Below, piece by piece: positions 1 through 7,605 of a DNA stretch of 64,000 nucleotides. Numbering within the stretch: the first letter of the stretch is position 1; every line of letters begins with the position of its first letter. The notes beneath the pieces are model-generated. The model saw only the letters and a list, made by a program, of their open reading frames with translations, ran no database searches and was not told where the DNA came from. Position numbers and translations under genes: made by a program. Source of the stretch: Nocardioides campestrisoli (GTDB lineage: Bacteria > Actinomycetota > Actinomycetes > Propionibacteriales > Nocardioidaceae); NCBI RefSeq assembly GCF_013624435.2, contig NZ_CP061768.1, forward strand, positions 3,314,001 through 3,378,000, given 5' to 3'.

Positions 1-650
1 TGGGCAACCCCACCAAGGTCTTCCTGGGGATCGACCGGCTCGACTACACCAAGGGCATCTACGCCCGGCTGCGCGCCTTCGGCGAGCTGATCGAGGACGG
101 GCACATCGACGTCAGCGACGCCGTCTTCGTCCAGGTCGCCACGCCCTCGCGAGAGCGGGTCGAGCAGTACCGGATCCTGCGCGACGAGATCGACCGGCTG
201 GTCGGCCGCCTCAACGGCGACCTGGGCCGGATCGGGTCCCCGGCCATCTCCTACATGCACTCCTCCTTCCCCCGGGAGGAGATGGCGGCGCTCTACCGGG
301 CCGCGGACATCATGGTCGTCACCCCGCTGCGCGACGGGATGAACCTGGTCGCCAAGGAGTACGTCGCCTGCCGCTACGACGACGACGGGGCGCTGGTGCT
401 CTCGGAGTTCGCCGGCGCCGCCAACGAGCTGCGCCAGGCCTGGCTGATCAACCCCTACGACATCAACGGGATGAAGGCCGCCCTGCTCGAGGCATTCCAG
501 GCCCCGCCCCGGGAGCGGAGCCGGCGGATGAAGGCGATGCGCAAGACGGTCGTGGAGCACGACGTGAAGAAGTGGGCCACGGAGTTCCTCGACGAGCTGT
601 CCGAGGTCCGCGGCGACCACGGCAAGACGGTCCGGCCGGCGAAGCCGTAG
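1..650 (+). CDS. otsA: Trehalose-6-phosphate synthase, C-terminal part (5' end outside window)
   Basis: Retaining GT20 glucosyltransferase that makes trehalose 6-phosphate from a nucleotide-glucose donor and glucose 6-phosphate, the first step of the OtsAB trehalose pathway in the cytosol. The frame is open from base 3 and ends at TAG 648-650. The visible part has the family signature GIDRLDYTKGI right at the left edge, then the donor-site block PLRDGMNLVAKEYVACR, ending in a short basic tail. About 215 codons are present out of the usual 460-490. Its stop is 3 bp from the stop of the convergent next gene. otsB is not visible. Confidence 0.95.
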   Translation, partial: GNPTKVFLGIDRLDYTKGIYARLRAFGELIEDGHIDVSDAVFVQVATPSRERVEQYRILRDEIDRLVGRLNGDLGRIGSPAISYMHSSFPREEMAALYRAADIMVVTPLRDGMNLVAKEYVACRYDDDGALVLSEFAGAANELRQAWLINPYDINGMKAALLEAFQAPPRERSRRMKAMRKTVVEHDVKKWATEFLDELSEVRGDHGKTVRPAKP

Positions 651-653
651 CCC

Positions 654-2177
654 TCAGGCGCGCATCTCCTCGATCAGCGGTCCGGCCAGCTCGGGCGGCA
701 GCGCCGCCCACCCGGGCTCGTAGCCGTAGAGCTCGCCGAGCGAGACCGCGGTGCGCTGTCCGTCGAGGATGTCGATGTCGTCGGGGGTGATGAACGCCGG
801 GTGCGGTACGCCGACCGCCTCGGCCACCTTCAGCAGGTCGCGGCGGAGCGAGACGATGTAGTTGGCGGCGCGCTCGTGCTTCAGCCCCACGTCCAGCCCG
901 CGGGTGTAGCGCGCCTTCTGGGTGGCCACACCCACCGGGCAGTGGTCGGTGTGGCACTTCTGCGCCTGGATGCAGCCGATCGACATCATCGCCTCACGCC
1001 CCACGTTGACCATGTCGGCGCCCAGGGCGAAGGCGACCAGGGCGTTCTCCGCCAGGCCGAGCTTGCCGGCGCCGATGAAGGTGACCTCGTCGGTCAGCCC
1101 GGCCTGGGCGAAGCGCCGGTAGACCTCGCTGAAGCCGATCCGGAAGGGGTAGGCCACGGAGTCGGCGAAGATCATCGGCGCCGCCCCGGTCCCGCCCTCG
1201 CCGCCGTCGATGTTGACGAAGTCGACCCCTCGCGTCCGGTCGGCCATCTGGTCGACCAGCTGGTCCCAGAACTCCAGGTTGCCCACCGCCGCCTTGATCC
1301 CCACCGGCAGCCCCGTCTCCTCGGCGAGCAGCTCGACGAAGTCGAGCATCGAGTCGACGTCGTGGAAGACGGTGTGCCGGCTCGGCGAGGCGCAGTCCTG
1401 GCCGACCGGGATGCCGCGGATCTCGGCGATCTCCCGGCTCACCTTCTCCCCCGGCAGCATCCCGCCCAGCCCGGGCTTGGCCCCCTGGGAGAGCTTGATC
1501 TCCAGCGCCCGGACCGGCGCGGAGGCGACGACCTCCTTGAGCCGGGCGAGGTCGAAGTTCCCGTCCTCGTCGCGGCAGCCGAAGTACGACGTACCGATCT
1601 GGAAGACGATCTCGCCGCCGTGCCGGTGGTGCGGCGAGAGCGCGCCCTCGCCCGTGTTCTGCAGGCAGCCGGCGCGGGCCGCACCGCGGTTGAGCGCCTC
1701 GATCGCCGGCCCGGACAGCGAGCCGAAGCTCATCCCGGAGATGTTGACCACCGAGCGCGGCCGGAAGGCGTGCCGGCGTCCTCGCGGACCGCCCAGCACC
1801 TTCGCCGAGGGCAGGGAGACGCCCTCGTCGCCGTGCGGCGCGGTCTGGGCGCCTTCGCCCATGAAGGTGCGGTGCTTGATGATCGGGTAGCCCGCCGCCT
1901 GCTCCACGTCGTTGTCGGTGCCGAAGCCGAAGTAGTTGTTCTCCAGCTTGGCGCTGGCGTAGACCCACCGGCGCTGGTCGCGGCTGAAGGGCCGCTCCTC
2001 GTCGTTGCTGGTCACGATGTACTGGCGCAGCTCAGGGCCGACCTTCTCCGCCCAGTAGCGGAAGTGACCGATCACCGGGAAGTTGCGCAGGATCGCGTGC
2101 CGGCGCTGCGTCAGGTCGTAGGCCGCGACACCGCCCAGCGCGGTCGCTGCCAGCCCGGTCGCCCTCTTCCATCCCAT
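654..2177 (-). CDS. FMN-binding glutamate synthase family protein
   Basis: A 507-residue protein of the stand-alone GltB-central/FMN domain family. It has a hydrophobic N-terminal stretch (about residues 8-22) that may anchor it to the membrane. The barrel carries the FMN-domain motif [15 protein letters not shown] and the cysteine cluster [16 protein letters not shown], which in glutamate synthases binds a 3Fe-4S cluster. The glutamine amidotransferase domain and the small GltD subunit are absent, so classical NADPH-GOGAT activity is not implied. The family has been annotated as archaeal-type glutamate synthase, but its substrate is uncertain. It is divergent from the hydrolase starting at 2233. 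Confidence 0.88.
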   Translation of the reverse strand: MGWKRATGLAATALGGVAAYDLTQRRHAILRNFPVIGHFRYWAEKVGPELRQYIVTSNDEERPFSRDQRRWVYASAKLENNYFGFGTDNDVEQAAGYPIIKHRTFMGEGAQTAPHGDEGVSLPSAKVLGGPRGRRHAFRPRSVVNISGMSFGSLSGPAIEALNRGAARAGCLQNTGEGALSPHHRHGGEIVFQIGTSYFGCRDEDGNFDLARLKEVVASAPVRALEIKLSQGAKPGLGGMLPGEKVSREIAEIRGIPVGQDCASPSRHTVFHDVDSMLDFVELLAEETGLPVGIKAAVGNLEFWDQLVDQMADRTRGVDFVNIDGGEGGTGAAPMIFADSVAYPFRIGFSEVYRRFAQAGLTDEVTFIGAGKLGLAENALVAFALGADMVNVGREAMMSIGCIQAQKCHTDHCPVGVATQKARYTRGLDVGLKHERAANYIVSLRRDLLKVAEAVGVPHPAFITPDDIDILDGQRTAVSLGELYGYEPGWAALPPELAGPLIEEMRA

Positions 2178-2232
2178 GGTCCGTGTCTAGCCGAGCGGCC
2201 ACGCCTTGTCGAACCGCCGCTACATTCGACCC

Positions 2233-3372
2233 ATGGATCTCGTGCCGAAGCCGGGGCAGGTCGTCGCCGCGGCCGGCAACCTCGCCCACATGGTGCTGTA
2301 CGGCGGTCTCGCCGACCTCCGGCCGATGCCCCGCACGATGATCGACGAGGGCGAGCTGCGCGAGCTCTACCACTACCGGCCACGACCGCACGGCACCGAG
2401 CACGGCGACCCGGTCCTGCTGGTCACCCCGCTCGCCGCACCCGCGCTCTGCTACGACCTGCGCCGGGGCTGCTCGCTGGTCGAGCACCTGGTCGAGGAGG
2501 GCCGCCCCACCTACCTGGTGGAGTACGGCGCCGTCTCCTTCCGCGACCGCGCGCTGGGGCTCGAGCACTGGGTCGAGCAGGTCCTGCCCGCCGCGGTGCG
2601 GCGGGTCTCCGAGCACACCGGCGGCCGCCCCGTGCACGTCGTCGGCTGGAGCCTGGGCGGCATCTTCGCGCTCCTCGCCGCGGCCGACCGGCCCGACCTG
2701 CCGATCGCCTCGCTCAGCGTCCTGGGCACCCCGTTCGACGTCCGCAAGGTGCCGCTCGTGGCACCGGTGCGCCCGCTGCTCAACCTGACCGAGGGCGGCG
2801 GGGTGGTCAACCGGCTCTACCAGACCTTCGGCGGTGCCCCCCAGCCCTTGGTGCGGTGGGCCTTCCAGCTCACCAGCGTGCAGAAGCTCGTGACCAAGCC
2901 GCTGGCGATGGCGGTCAACCTCGACGACCGGGACTTCCTCTCCCAGCTCGAGGCGGTGGACCGCTTCGTCGACCGGATGACCGCCTACCCCGGCCGGACC
3001 TTCGGGCAGCTCTACCACCGGTTCGTCCGGGCCAACGGGCTGGTCGACGGGGCGATGGAGATCGGCGACCGGGTGGTCGACCTCGCCCGGATCACCGCGC
3101 CGGTGCTGCTCTTCGGCGGGATGACGGACGGCATCGCGCCGATCGCCTCCGTCCGCGCCGGCGTACCCCTGCTCACCGGGGCGCCCGAGGTGCGCTTCGA
3201 GATGGTGCCGGGCGGACACCTGGGGATGCTCAGCGGCCGCCAGGCGCGGAGCACCACCTGGCGGGTGCTCGACGAGTGGTTCGACCAGTGGTCGGGGCAC
3301 GAGGAGCCGCCGATCGGGGCGAACCCGAGGCGCCGCCACCGCTCCCGGGAGTCACGCGCACTCGCCCGCTAG
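2233..3372 (+). CDS. Alpha/beta-hydrolase, PhaC (polyhydroxyalkanoate synthase)-like
   Basis: A 379-residue alpha/beta-hydrolase with a lipase-type nucleophile elbow GWSLGG near residue 140, followed by a run of small residues as in PhaC/PhaC-like proteins. A late Asp ([12 protein letters not shown]) and His (VPGGHLG) complete a plausible Ser-Asp-His triad. True class I-III PHA synthases use Cys in the lipase-like box; here the nucleophile is Ser, so a hydrolase or acyltransferase role is more likely than polymer synthesis. Start is ATG 2233 (MDLVPKPGQ); an upstream in-frame start at 2206 would add nine unremarkable residues. The Arg-rich C-terminus ends 11 bp before the next gene. Confidence 0.8.
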   Translation: MDLVPKPGQVVAAAGNLAHMVLYGGLADLRPMPRTMIDEGELRELYHYRPRPHGTEHGDPVLLVTPLAAPALCYDLRRGCSLVEHLVEEGRPTYLVEYGAVSFRDRALGLEHWVEQVLPAAVRRVSEHTGGRPVHVVGWSLGGIFALLAAADRPDLPIASLSVLGTPFDVRKVPLVAPVRPLLNLTEGGGVVNRLYQTFGGAPQPLVRWAFQLTSVQKLVTKPLAMAVNLDDRDFLSQLEAVDRFVDRMTAYPGRTFGQLYHRFVRANGLVDGAMEIGDRVVDLARITAPVLLFGGMTDGIAPIASVRAGVPLLTGAPEVRFEMVPGGHLGMLSGRQARSTTWRVLDEWFDQWSGHEEPPIGANPRRRHRSRESRALAR

Positions 3373-3383
3373 GTTGTCCCGCC

Positions 3384-4079
3384 ATGGGAGCACGTGGAGT
3401 CGCCTCGCTGGTCGAACGAGGCCTGGTGGCCGAGGACTGGGGACGCGCGTTGGAGCCGGTCGACGACCGGATCACCGCCCTGGGCCGGTTCCTGCGGGAC
3501 GAGGTCGCGGCCGGTCGCCCCTACCTGCCGGACGGTGACGCCGTCTTCCGGGCGTTCCAGCGCCCGCTGGCCGACGTCCGGGTGCTGGTCGTGGGCCAGG
3601 ACCCCTATCCCACGCCCGGCCACCCGATCGGCCTGAGCTTCGCGGTCGCCCCCGACGTCCGGCCGATCCCGCGCAGCCTGGTCAACATCTACCGGGAGCT
3701 CGCCGACGACCTGGGCCATCCACCGGTCGCGCACGGCGACCTGAGCGCGTGGGCCGACCAGGGCGTGATGCTGCTGAACCGGGTGCTCACCGTGCGTCCC
3801 GGCGAATCCGGGTCGCACCGCGGGCGCGGCTGGGAGGCGGTCACCGAGCACGCGATCAAGGCGCTGGCCGCCCGCGGCGGCCCGTGCGTCGCCATCCTCT
3901 GGGGCCGGGACGCGCAGACGCTCAAGCCGCTGCTCGGTCCGATCCCCTGGGTCGAGTCCGTCCACCCCTCACCGCTCTCGGCCTCCCGGGGCTTCTTCGG
4001 CTCGCGCCCGTTCAGCCGGGTGGACCGGCTGCTGGAGGAGCAGGGCGGGACCCCGGTCGACTGGCGCCTCCCGGAATAA
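3384..4079 (+). CDS. ung: Uracil-DNA glycosylase, family 1
   Basis: Excises uracil from DNA after cytosine deamination or dUMP incorporation, starting base-excision repair. The 231-residue protein has the family 1 water-activating motif GQDPY (Asp73, about residues 71-75) and the DNA-intercalating loop [17 protein letters not shown] with His194. As in other actinobacterial members, the residue after GQDPY is Pro rather than the His of E. coli. ATG 3384 is the start that fits the family length. It is co-directional with the hydrolase just upstream. Confidence 0.96.
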   Translation: MGARGVASLVERGLVAEDWGRALEPVDDRITALGRFLRDEVAAGRPYLPDGDAVFRAFQRPLADVRVLVVGQDPYPTPGHPIGLSFAVAPDVRPIPRSLVNIYRELADDLGHPPVAHGDLSAWADQGVMLLNRVLTVRPGESGSHRGRGWEAVTEHAIKALAARGGPCVAILWGRDAQTLKPLLGPIPWVESVHPSPLSASRGFFGSRPFSRVDRLLEEQGGTPVDWRLPE

Positions 4080-4081
4080 AG

Positions 4082-4095
4082 TTGACAGTTAAACT
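4082..4095. promoter_or_regulatory. Candidate promoter/operator of the dioxygenase gene
   Basis: The 28-bp gap before the DODA gene holds TTGACA (4082-4087) running into a 9-bp dyad AGTT-A-AACT (4087-4095), an A/T-rich island in otherwise G+C-rich sequence. Short AGTT/AACT dyads are typical targets of MarR-like or HxlR-like repressors, and DODA-type dioxygenases are often under such control. No regulator is encoded next to it here, so the assignment is inference. Confidence 0.4.
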
Positions 4096-4107
4096 ATTGT
4101 GTCCTGC

Positions 4108-4878
4108 ATGAACACCATGCCCGCGCTCTACCTCGGCCACGGCGCTCCTCCGCTGCTCGACGACCCGGTCTGGTCGGCCGAGCTCGCCTCCTGGGCCCGG
4201 GACCTGCCCCGGCCGAAGGCGATCCTGATCGTCAGCGCCCACTGGGAGTCCGCACCGGTGAGCCTGACCGCGAGCGGCGCCGAGCTGGTCTACGACTTCG
4301 GCGGCTTCGCGCCGAAGTACTACTCGATGCGCTACGACACGCCGGACTCCACCGCGCTCGCCGCGCGGATCGCGGCGATGATGCCGGACACCCAGCCGGT
4401 GCACCAGCACGTCTCCCGGGGTCTCGACCACGGCGCCTGGGTCCCGCTGAAGCTCATGTACCCCGAGGCCGACATCCCGGTCGTGCAGATGTCGCTGCCC
4501 ACCCACGACCCCGGCACGCTGCTCCAGCTCGGCACCCGCCTGCGTCCCCTGCGCGAGGAGGGCGTGCTGATCATCGGCTCCGGCTTCCTCACCCACGGCC
4601 TGCCGTTCCTGCGCGACTTCCGGATCGACGCACCGGCCCCCGGCTGGTCGCGGGAGTTCGACGCCTGGGCCGCCGAGGCGCTGGGCCGCGGCGACGTCGA
4701 CGAGCTCGCGTCGTACCGCGACAAGGCCCCGGGGATGCCGTACGCCCACCCCACCGTGGAGCACTACTCCCCCCTCTTCGTCACGCTCGGCGCCGCCGCC
4801 GCTGCCGACGACCCCCGCGAGCACCGGGTCGACGGGTTCTGGATGGGGCTCTCCAAGCGTTCGTTCCAGGTCGCCTGA
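4108..4878 (+). CDS. DODA-type (LigB-like) extradiol aromatic ring-opening dioxygenase
   Basis: Class III extradiol dioxygenase of the 4,5-DOPA dioxygenase (YgiD) type, which cleaves catecholic rings using an active-site metal. In 256 residues the conserved His positions are visible: LGHGAPP near the N-terminus, SAHWES, GLDHGAWVPLKLMYP and GSGFLTHG. Start is ATG 4108 (MNTMPALYLGHG); GTG 4099 and ATG 4117 are alternatives in the same frame. The natural substrate of bacterial members is usually unknown. Its stop is followed after 10 bp by the palindrome pair at 4889-4950. Confidence 0.9.
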   Translation: MNTMPALYLGHGAPPLLDDPVWSAELASWARDLPRPKAILIVSAHWESAPVSLTASGAELVYDFGGFAPKYYSMRYDTPDSTALAARIAAMMPDTQPVHQHVSRGLDHGAWVPLKLMYPEADIPVVQMSLPTHDPGTLLQLGTRLRPLREEGVLIIGSGFLTHGLPFLRDFRIDAPAPGWSREFDAWAAEALGRGDVDELASYRDKAPGMPYAHPTVEHYSPLFVTLGAAAAADDPREHRVDGFWMGLSKRSFQVA

Positions 4879-4888
4879 GGCGCCCGTG

Positions 4889-4950
4889 GTTTCACCGGGG
4901 CCCCGGTGAAACTGTCACTTCTTGACCGTTGCAACGGTCAAGAAGTGACA
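4889..4950. repeat. Two abutting perfect palindromes, left copy
   Basis: Palindrome A, 4889-4912, is a 24-bp perfect dyad with left arm GTTTCACCGGGG. It abuts palindrome B, 4913-4950, a 38-bp perfect dyad with left arm TGTCACTTCTTGACCGTTG. The pair lies between two convergent genes, so it could terminate transcription, but there is no U-tract. Closely related palindromes recur in reversed order (B then A) at 6041-6105, which is not a convergent site. That argues for an extragenic palindromic repeat rather than a simple terminator. Confidence 0.85.
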
Positions 4951-4972
4951 GGAATGGTCGAGGAGACGTCCG

Positions 4973-5911
4973 CTACCGATCGAGACCCAGCGCGTGTCGC
5001 AAGCGTCGGGCGGTGACCCCGCGCTGAGACAGGTCCGACCAGACGAAACGGATCATCGAGGCGCGTTCGGCCTCGCGCATCCGGTCCTCCCGCTGCTTCT
5101 CCCGGAATACCGCTTCCCCCGCCGTCTCGCCAGGCCTCAGCAGGCGGCCGTACTTCACGGCGCCGTCGAACTCGCCCAGCAAGCGCTGGTCCGGCCACCA
5201 GAAGTCACTGAGCCCGATCAGCTGACCGTCGTGGTCCCTCACTGGGTGCTGCAGCACAGGTTCGGGCACGCCTGCCCACCAGCACAGGTGCCGCGCACGA
5301 GACTCGCCGACGGATTCGGCACCGTGCCTCGCGAGCCGCACCGTGGTCTGCAGACGGAGGGTGCCCGGCCACCGTGTCATCCGCTTGTACGCCGCCCACA
5401 CGGCGCCGAGGTCGGCAAGACCGCGGTGCAGCAAGGCGTCGAGGACGACCAGCCCAGCCTCCACGTCTGCCAACGACGCCGCCTCCAAGGCCGTCCGGAC
5501 CGGCTCCATCAGAGTCACCTCGGCCGTGACGAGATCGCTGGGTCCAACGTCCCCCTGGTGGTAGACGACATCCGGCCCACGCCTGCCTGCGGCCCCGTCA
5601 AGCACTGTCAGGTGCACCCGGGTCAGGTCTGGGCGGTAGAGGGAGAGACCGTGCAGGACAGCGGCCGAGGTGTGACTGGGCACTACGGAACCCGGTCGAT
5701 GGCTCAGTAGGACGGCGTGCACGGCAAGCGCATGCCTGTCCTCCGGCGTGGCGTCCGCCCACCGGCCGGCGTCGACGTACGCGCCGTGACGCACTCGCTG
5801 GAGGACCTGGCCGCGGAGCGCAGCAGACAGGTCACGATCGCGGTACCCGTGGGCGAGGGCGTCACGACGCAGGAACACGCCGCTGGGACGGAGCTGAGAG
5901 AGAACGAGCAC
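4973..5911 (-). CDS. AbiEi-like protein with C-terminal DUF559/Vsr-like nuclease domain
   Basis: A 312-residue protein. The N-terminal 60 residues (GVFLRRDALAHGY...RVRHGAYV) match the winged-helix region of AbiEi-type (type IV) antitoxin-like proteins. The C-terminus (about residues 215-310) resembles a Vsr/DUF559 PD-(D/E)XK nuclease: SDFWWPDQRLLGEFDGAVKY has the D...E-D...K spacing, followed by a basic REKQREDRMREAE helix. No AbiEii nucleotidyltransferase toxin is adjacent, so an antitoxin role is not shown; such orphan genes are common and multicopy in Nocardioides-like genomes. Start GTG 5911 is tentative because the frame stays open upstream. It is bracketed by the palindromes at 4889-4950 and 6041-6105. 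Confidence 0.75.
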   Translation of the reverse strand: MLVLSQLRPSGVFLRRDALAHGYRDRDLSAALRGQVLQRVRHGAYVDAGRWADATPEDRHALAVHAVLLSHRPGSVVPSHTSAAVLHGLSLYRPDLTRVHLTVLDGAAGRRGPDVVYHQGDVGPSDLVTAEVTLMEPVRTALEAASLADVEAGLVVLDALLHRGLADLGAVWAAYKRMTRWPGTLRLQTTVRLARHGAESVGESRARHLCWWAGVPEPVLQHPVRDHDGQLIGLSDFWWPDQRLLGEFDGAVKYGRLLRPGETAGEAVFREKQREDRMREAERASMIRFVWSDLSQRGVTARRLRHALGLDR

Positions 5912-6040
5912 GGTGAACTCTGTGACCAGATCGCGGGTTAACGCCTGGGAACCTCCGTGCTATTGGGGAGAAGAGCCAGCGGGCTGCGGCTGTGCACGAC
6001 GAGGGGGCCTGAAACCGTGGGACTTCCCTACTTCTCCTAG

Positions 6041-6105
6041 CAGTTCCTGACCGTTGCAACGGTCAGGAACTGTTGGTTTCGCCGGGGCCCCGGCGAAACC
6101 AACAG
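6041..6105. repeat. Two overlapping perfect palindromes, right copy (mirror of 4889-4950)
   Basis: Palindrome B', 6041-6072, is a 32-bp perfect dyad with left arm CAGTTCCTGACCGTTG. Palindrome A', 6070-6105, is a 36-bp perfect dyad with left arm CTGTTGGTTTCGCCGGGG; the two share three bases. Compared with 4889-4950 the order is inverted, and the differences are compensated on the opposite arm: A/G in GTTTC(A/G)CC and two changes in CA(C/G)TTC(T/C)TGACC. It lies between divergent genes, 58 bp before pdxY and 130 bp before the AbiEi-like gene, where a terminator would not be expected. Confidence 0.88.
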
Positions 6106-6162
6106 GGACGAACCGCGAGCACGGGGTCCGCCGCGAGGCCCACAAGTGCGAGACTGACGCCC

Positions 6163-7014
6163 GTGAAGATCCTCTCGATCCAGTCCCACGTCGCCTACGG
6201 CCACGTGGGCAACTCCGCCGCCGTCTTCCCGCTGCAGCGCCGCGGGCACGAGGTGTGGCCGGTGCACACGGTCACGTTCTCCAACCACACGGGCTACGGC
6301 TCCTGGGGTGGTCCGCTGCTGGCACCCGAGGACGTGGCCTCGGTGATCACCGGGATCGAGGACCGCGGCGTCCTCGGTCAGGTCGACGCGGTGCTCTCGG
6401 GCTACCAGGGCGGCGCGGGGATCGCGGACGTCATCCTCTCCGCGGTCGACCGGGTGAAGGCGGCCAACCCGGCCGCGACCTACACCTGCGACCCGGTGAT
6501 GGGCAACGCGAAGTCGGGCTGCTTCGTGCACCCCGACATCCCGCCGATCATCCGGGAGCGGGTGGTGCCGAAGGCGGACATCCTCACCCCCAACCAGTTC
6601 GAGCTGGGCTTCCTCACCCACACCGAGCCCGACACCCTCGAGAGCACCCTGGAGTCCGCGGACAAGGCGATGGCGATGGGCCCGAGCACCGTGCTGGTCA
6701 CCAGCGTGGAGCGCCCGGACCGCCCTGAGGGGACCATCGAGATGATGGCCGTCACCGCGCAGGGCGCCTGGATCGTGCAGACCCCGCACCTGCCGTTCAA
6801 GGCGAACGGGTCCGGCGACGTGACCGCCGCCCTCTTCACCGCACACCTGCACGAGACCGGCTCGCCGGCGGAGGCACTGGCCGCGACCACCTCCAGCGTC
6901 TTCGACCTCCTGCAGAACACCCTGGACTCGGGCGAGCGCGAGCTGCAGCTGATCCAGTCCCAGGAGGTCTTCGCCAACCCGCGCATGCAGTTCGAGGTGC
7001 GGCAGGTCCGCTGA
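6163..7014 (+). CDS. pdxY: Pyridoxal kinase PdxY
   Basis: Phosphorylates pyridoxal to pyridoxal 5'-phosphate in the B6 salvage pathway (ribokinase-like fold, cytosol). The 283-residue length matches PdxY (about 287). Visible features are the N-terminal substrate region ILSIQSHVAYGHVGNSAAVFPL, the CDPVMG motif, the TPNQFE motif, and the C-terminal anion-hole/catalytic block FKANGSGDVTAALF, whose GSGD Asp is the base. GTG 6163 starts the conserved N-terminus; the frame is open upstream but unconserved. The palindromes at 6041-6105 lie just ahead. Confidence 0.94.
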   Translation: MKILSIQSHVAYGHVGNSAAVFPLQRRGHEVWPVHTVTFSNHTGYGSWGGPLLAPEDVASVITGIEDRGVLGQVDAVLSGYQGGAGIADVILSAVDRVKAANPAATYTCDPVMGNAKSGCFVHPDIPPIIRERVVPKADILTPNQFELGFLTHTEPDTLESTLESADKAMAMGPSTVLVTSVERPDRPEGTIEMMAVTAQGAWIVQTPHLPFKANGSGDVTAALFTAHLHETGSPAEALAATTSSVFDLLQNTLDSGERELQLIQSQEVFANPRMQFEVRQVR

Positions 7015-7025
7015 GAGTCGGCTGG

Positions 7026-7436
7026 TCAGTAAGACTGCTGGCGGGCATACCGCTCCCGTCGGGAGTGCCTGCCCTTGCCCCAGTTCCTCGCCTTGTAGGT
7101 GTCGAGCTGACTGTCGCAGTTGGGGCACAGCAGGCGAAGGTTCTCGCGCCTGTTGTTCGTCGAGTCACCGTCGATGTGGTCGAGGACGAACACCAAGGGC
7201 GCCCCGTTCCACTCGTCGAGACACCCGCACAGCTCGCACGCGCCCTCTTGCTCCCGGTGGATGTGCCGTCGGACGTAATGCCCACGGGCCGAGCCTGCAT
7301 GGGGGACCTCGCCGGTTTCCAACCAGAGAGCCACCCTCAGCACACGTTCGTAGTCCCGCTGGCAGGCGTTGCTGCAGTAGACGCGCGTCTTACGACCGTC
7401 GATGGGCTCTGCGCAGCCTCTGCACTCCGTGGGCAT
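7026..7436 (-). CDS. Small HNH endonuclease domain protein
   Basis: A 136-residue protein with an N-terminal zinc-ribbon-like element (CRGCAEPI...YCSNACQRDYE, CxxC plus CxxxC) and an HNH module: CELCGC, VFVLDHIDGDSTNNRRENLRLLCPNCDSQ, with the DH (metal/catalytic) and two CxxC pairs that fold a beta-beta-alpha-metal site. The HIDG...NN..ENLR string is typical of phage-like and orphan HNH nucleases. No terminase or other phage genes adjoin it, so it is a free-standing nuclease of unknown target. It is convergent with pdxY, 12 bp apart. Confidence 0.85.
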   Translation of the reverse strand: MPTECRGCAEPIDGRKTRVYCSNACQRDYERVLRVALWLETGEVPHAGSARGHYVRRHIHREQEGACELCGCLDEWNGAPLVFVLDHIDGDSTNNRRENLRLLCPNCDSQLDTYKARNWGKGRHSRRERYARQQSY

Positions 7437-7514
7437 GCTGAGAAGCTAGGGGTCACCACCGACAACGCGACCCGCTGACTAGGATGTGCGGGTCCCGGCA
7501 CCGACCGGGCGCAT

Positions 7515-7587
7515 GCCGGTGTAGCTCAGTTGGCAGAGCATCCGCCTTGTAAGCGGAATGTCGCGGGTTCGACTCCTGTCACCGGCT
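7515..7587 (+). tRNA. tRNA-Thr (anticodon TGT)
   Basis: A 73-nt cloverleaf. The acceptor stem GCCGGTG pairs with CACCGGC (7580-7586) with discriminator T7587. D arm TAGCTCAGTTGGCAGAGCA. Anticodon stem TCCGC/GCGGA around loop CTTGTAA places anticodon TGT at 7548-7550 (reads ACA). The T arm contains GCGGGTTCGACTCCTGT. CCA is not encoded. Confidence 0.97.
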
Positions 7588-7605
7588 CCCCGCAAGATGT
7601 ACGCC

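Noticed and set aside
801..3383. Very long open frame on the plus strand opposite the glutamate-synthase-like gene
   Set aside because: High-G+C antisense frame without conserved motifs; only its end, from ATG 3384, is the real uracil-DNA glycosylase.
7515..7605. tRNA-Thr as an integration site, followed at once by a GH13 gene
   Set aside because: No integrase, no duplicated tRNA 3' end and no foreign composition downstream.
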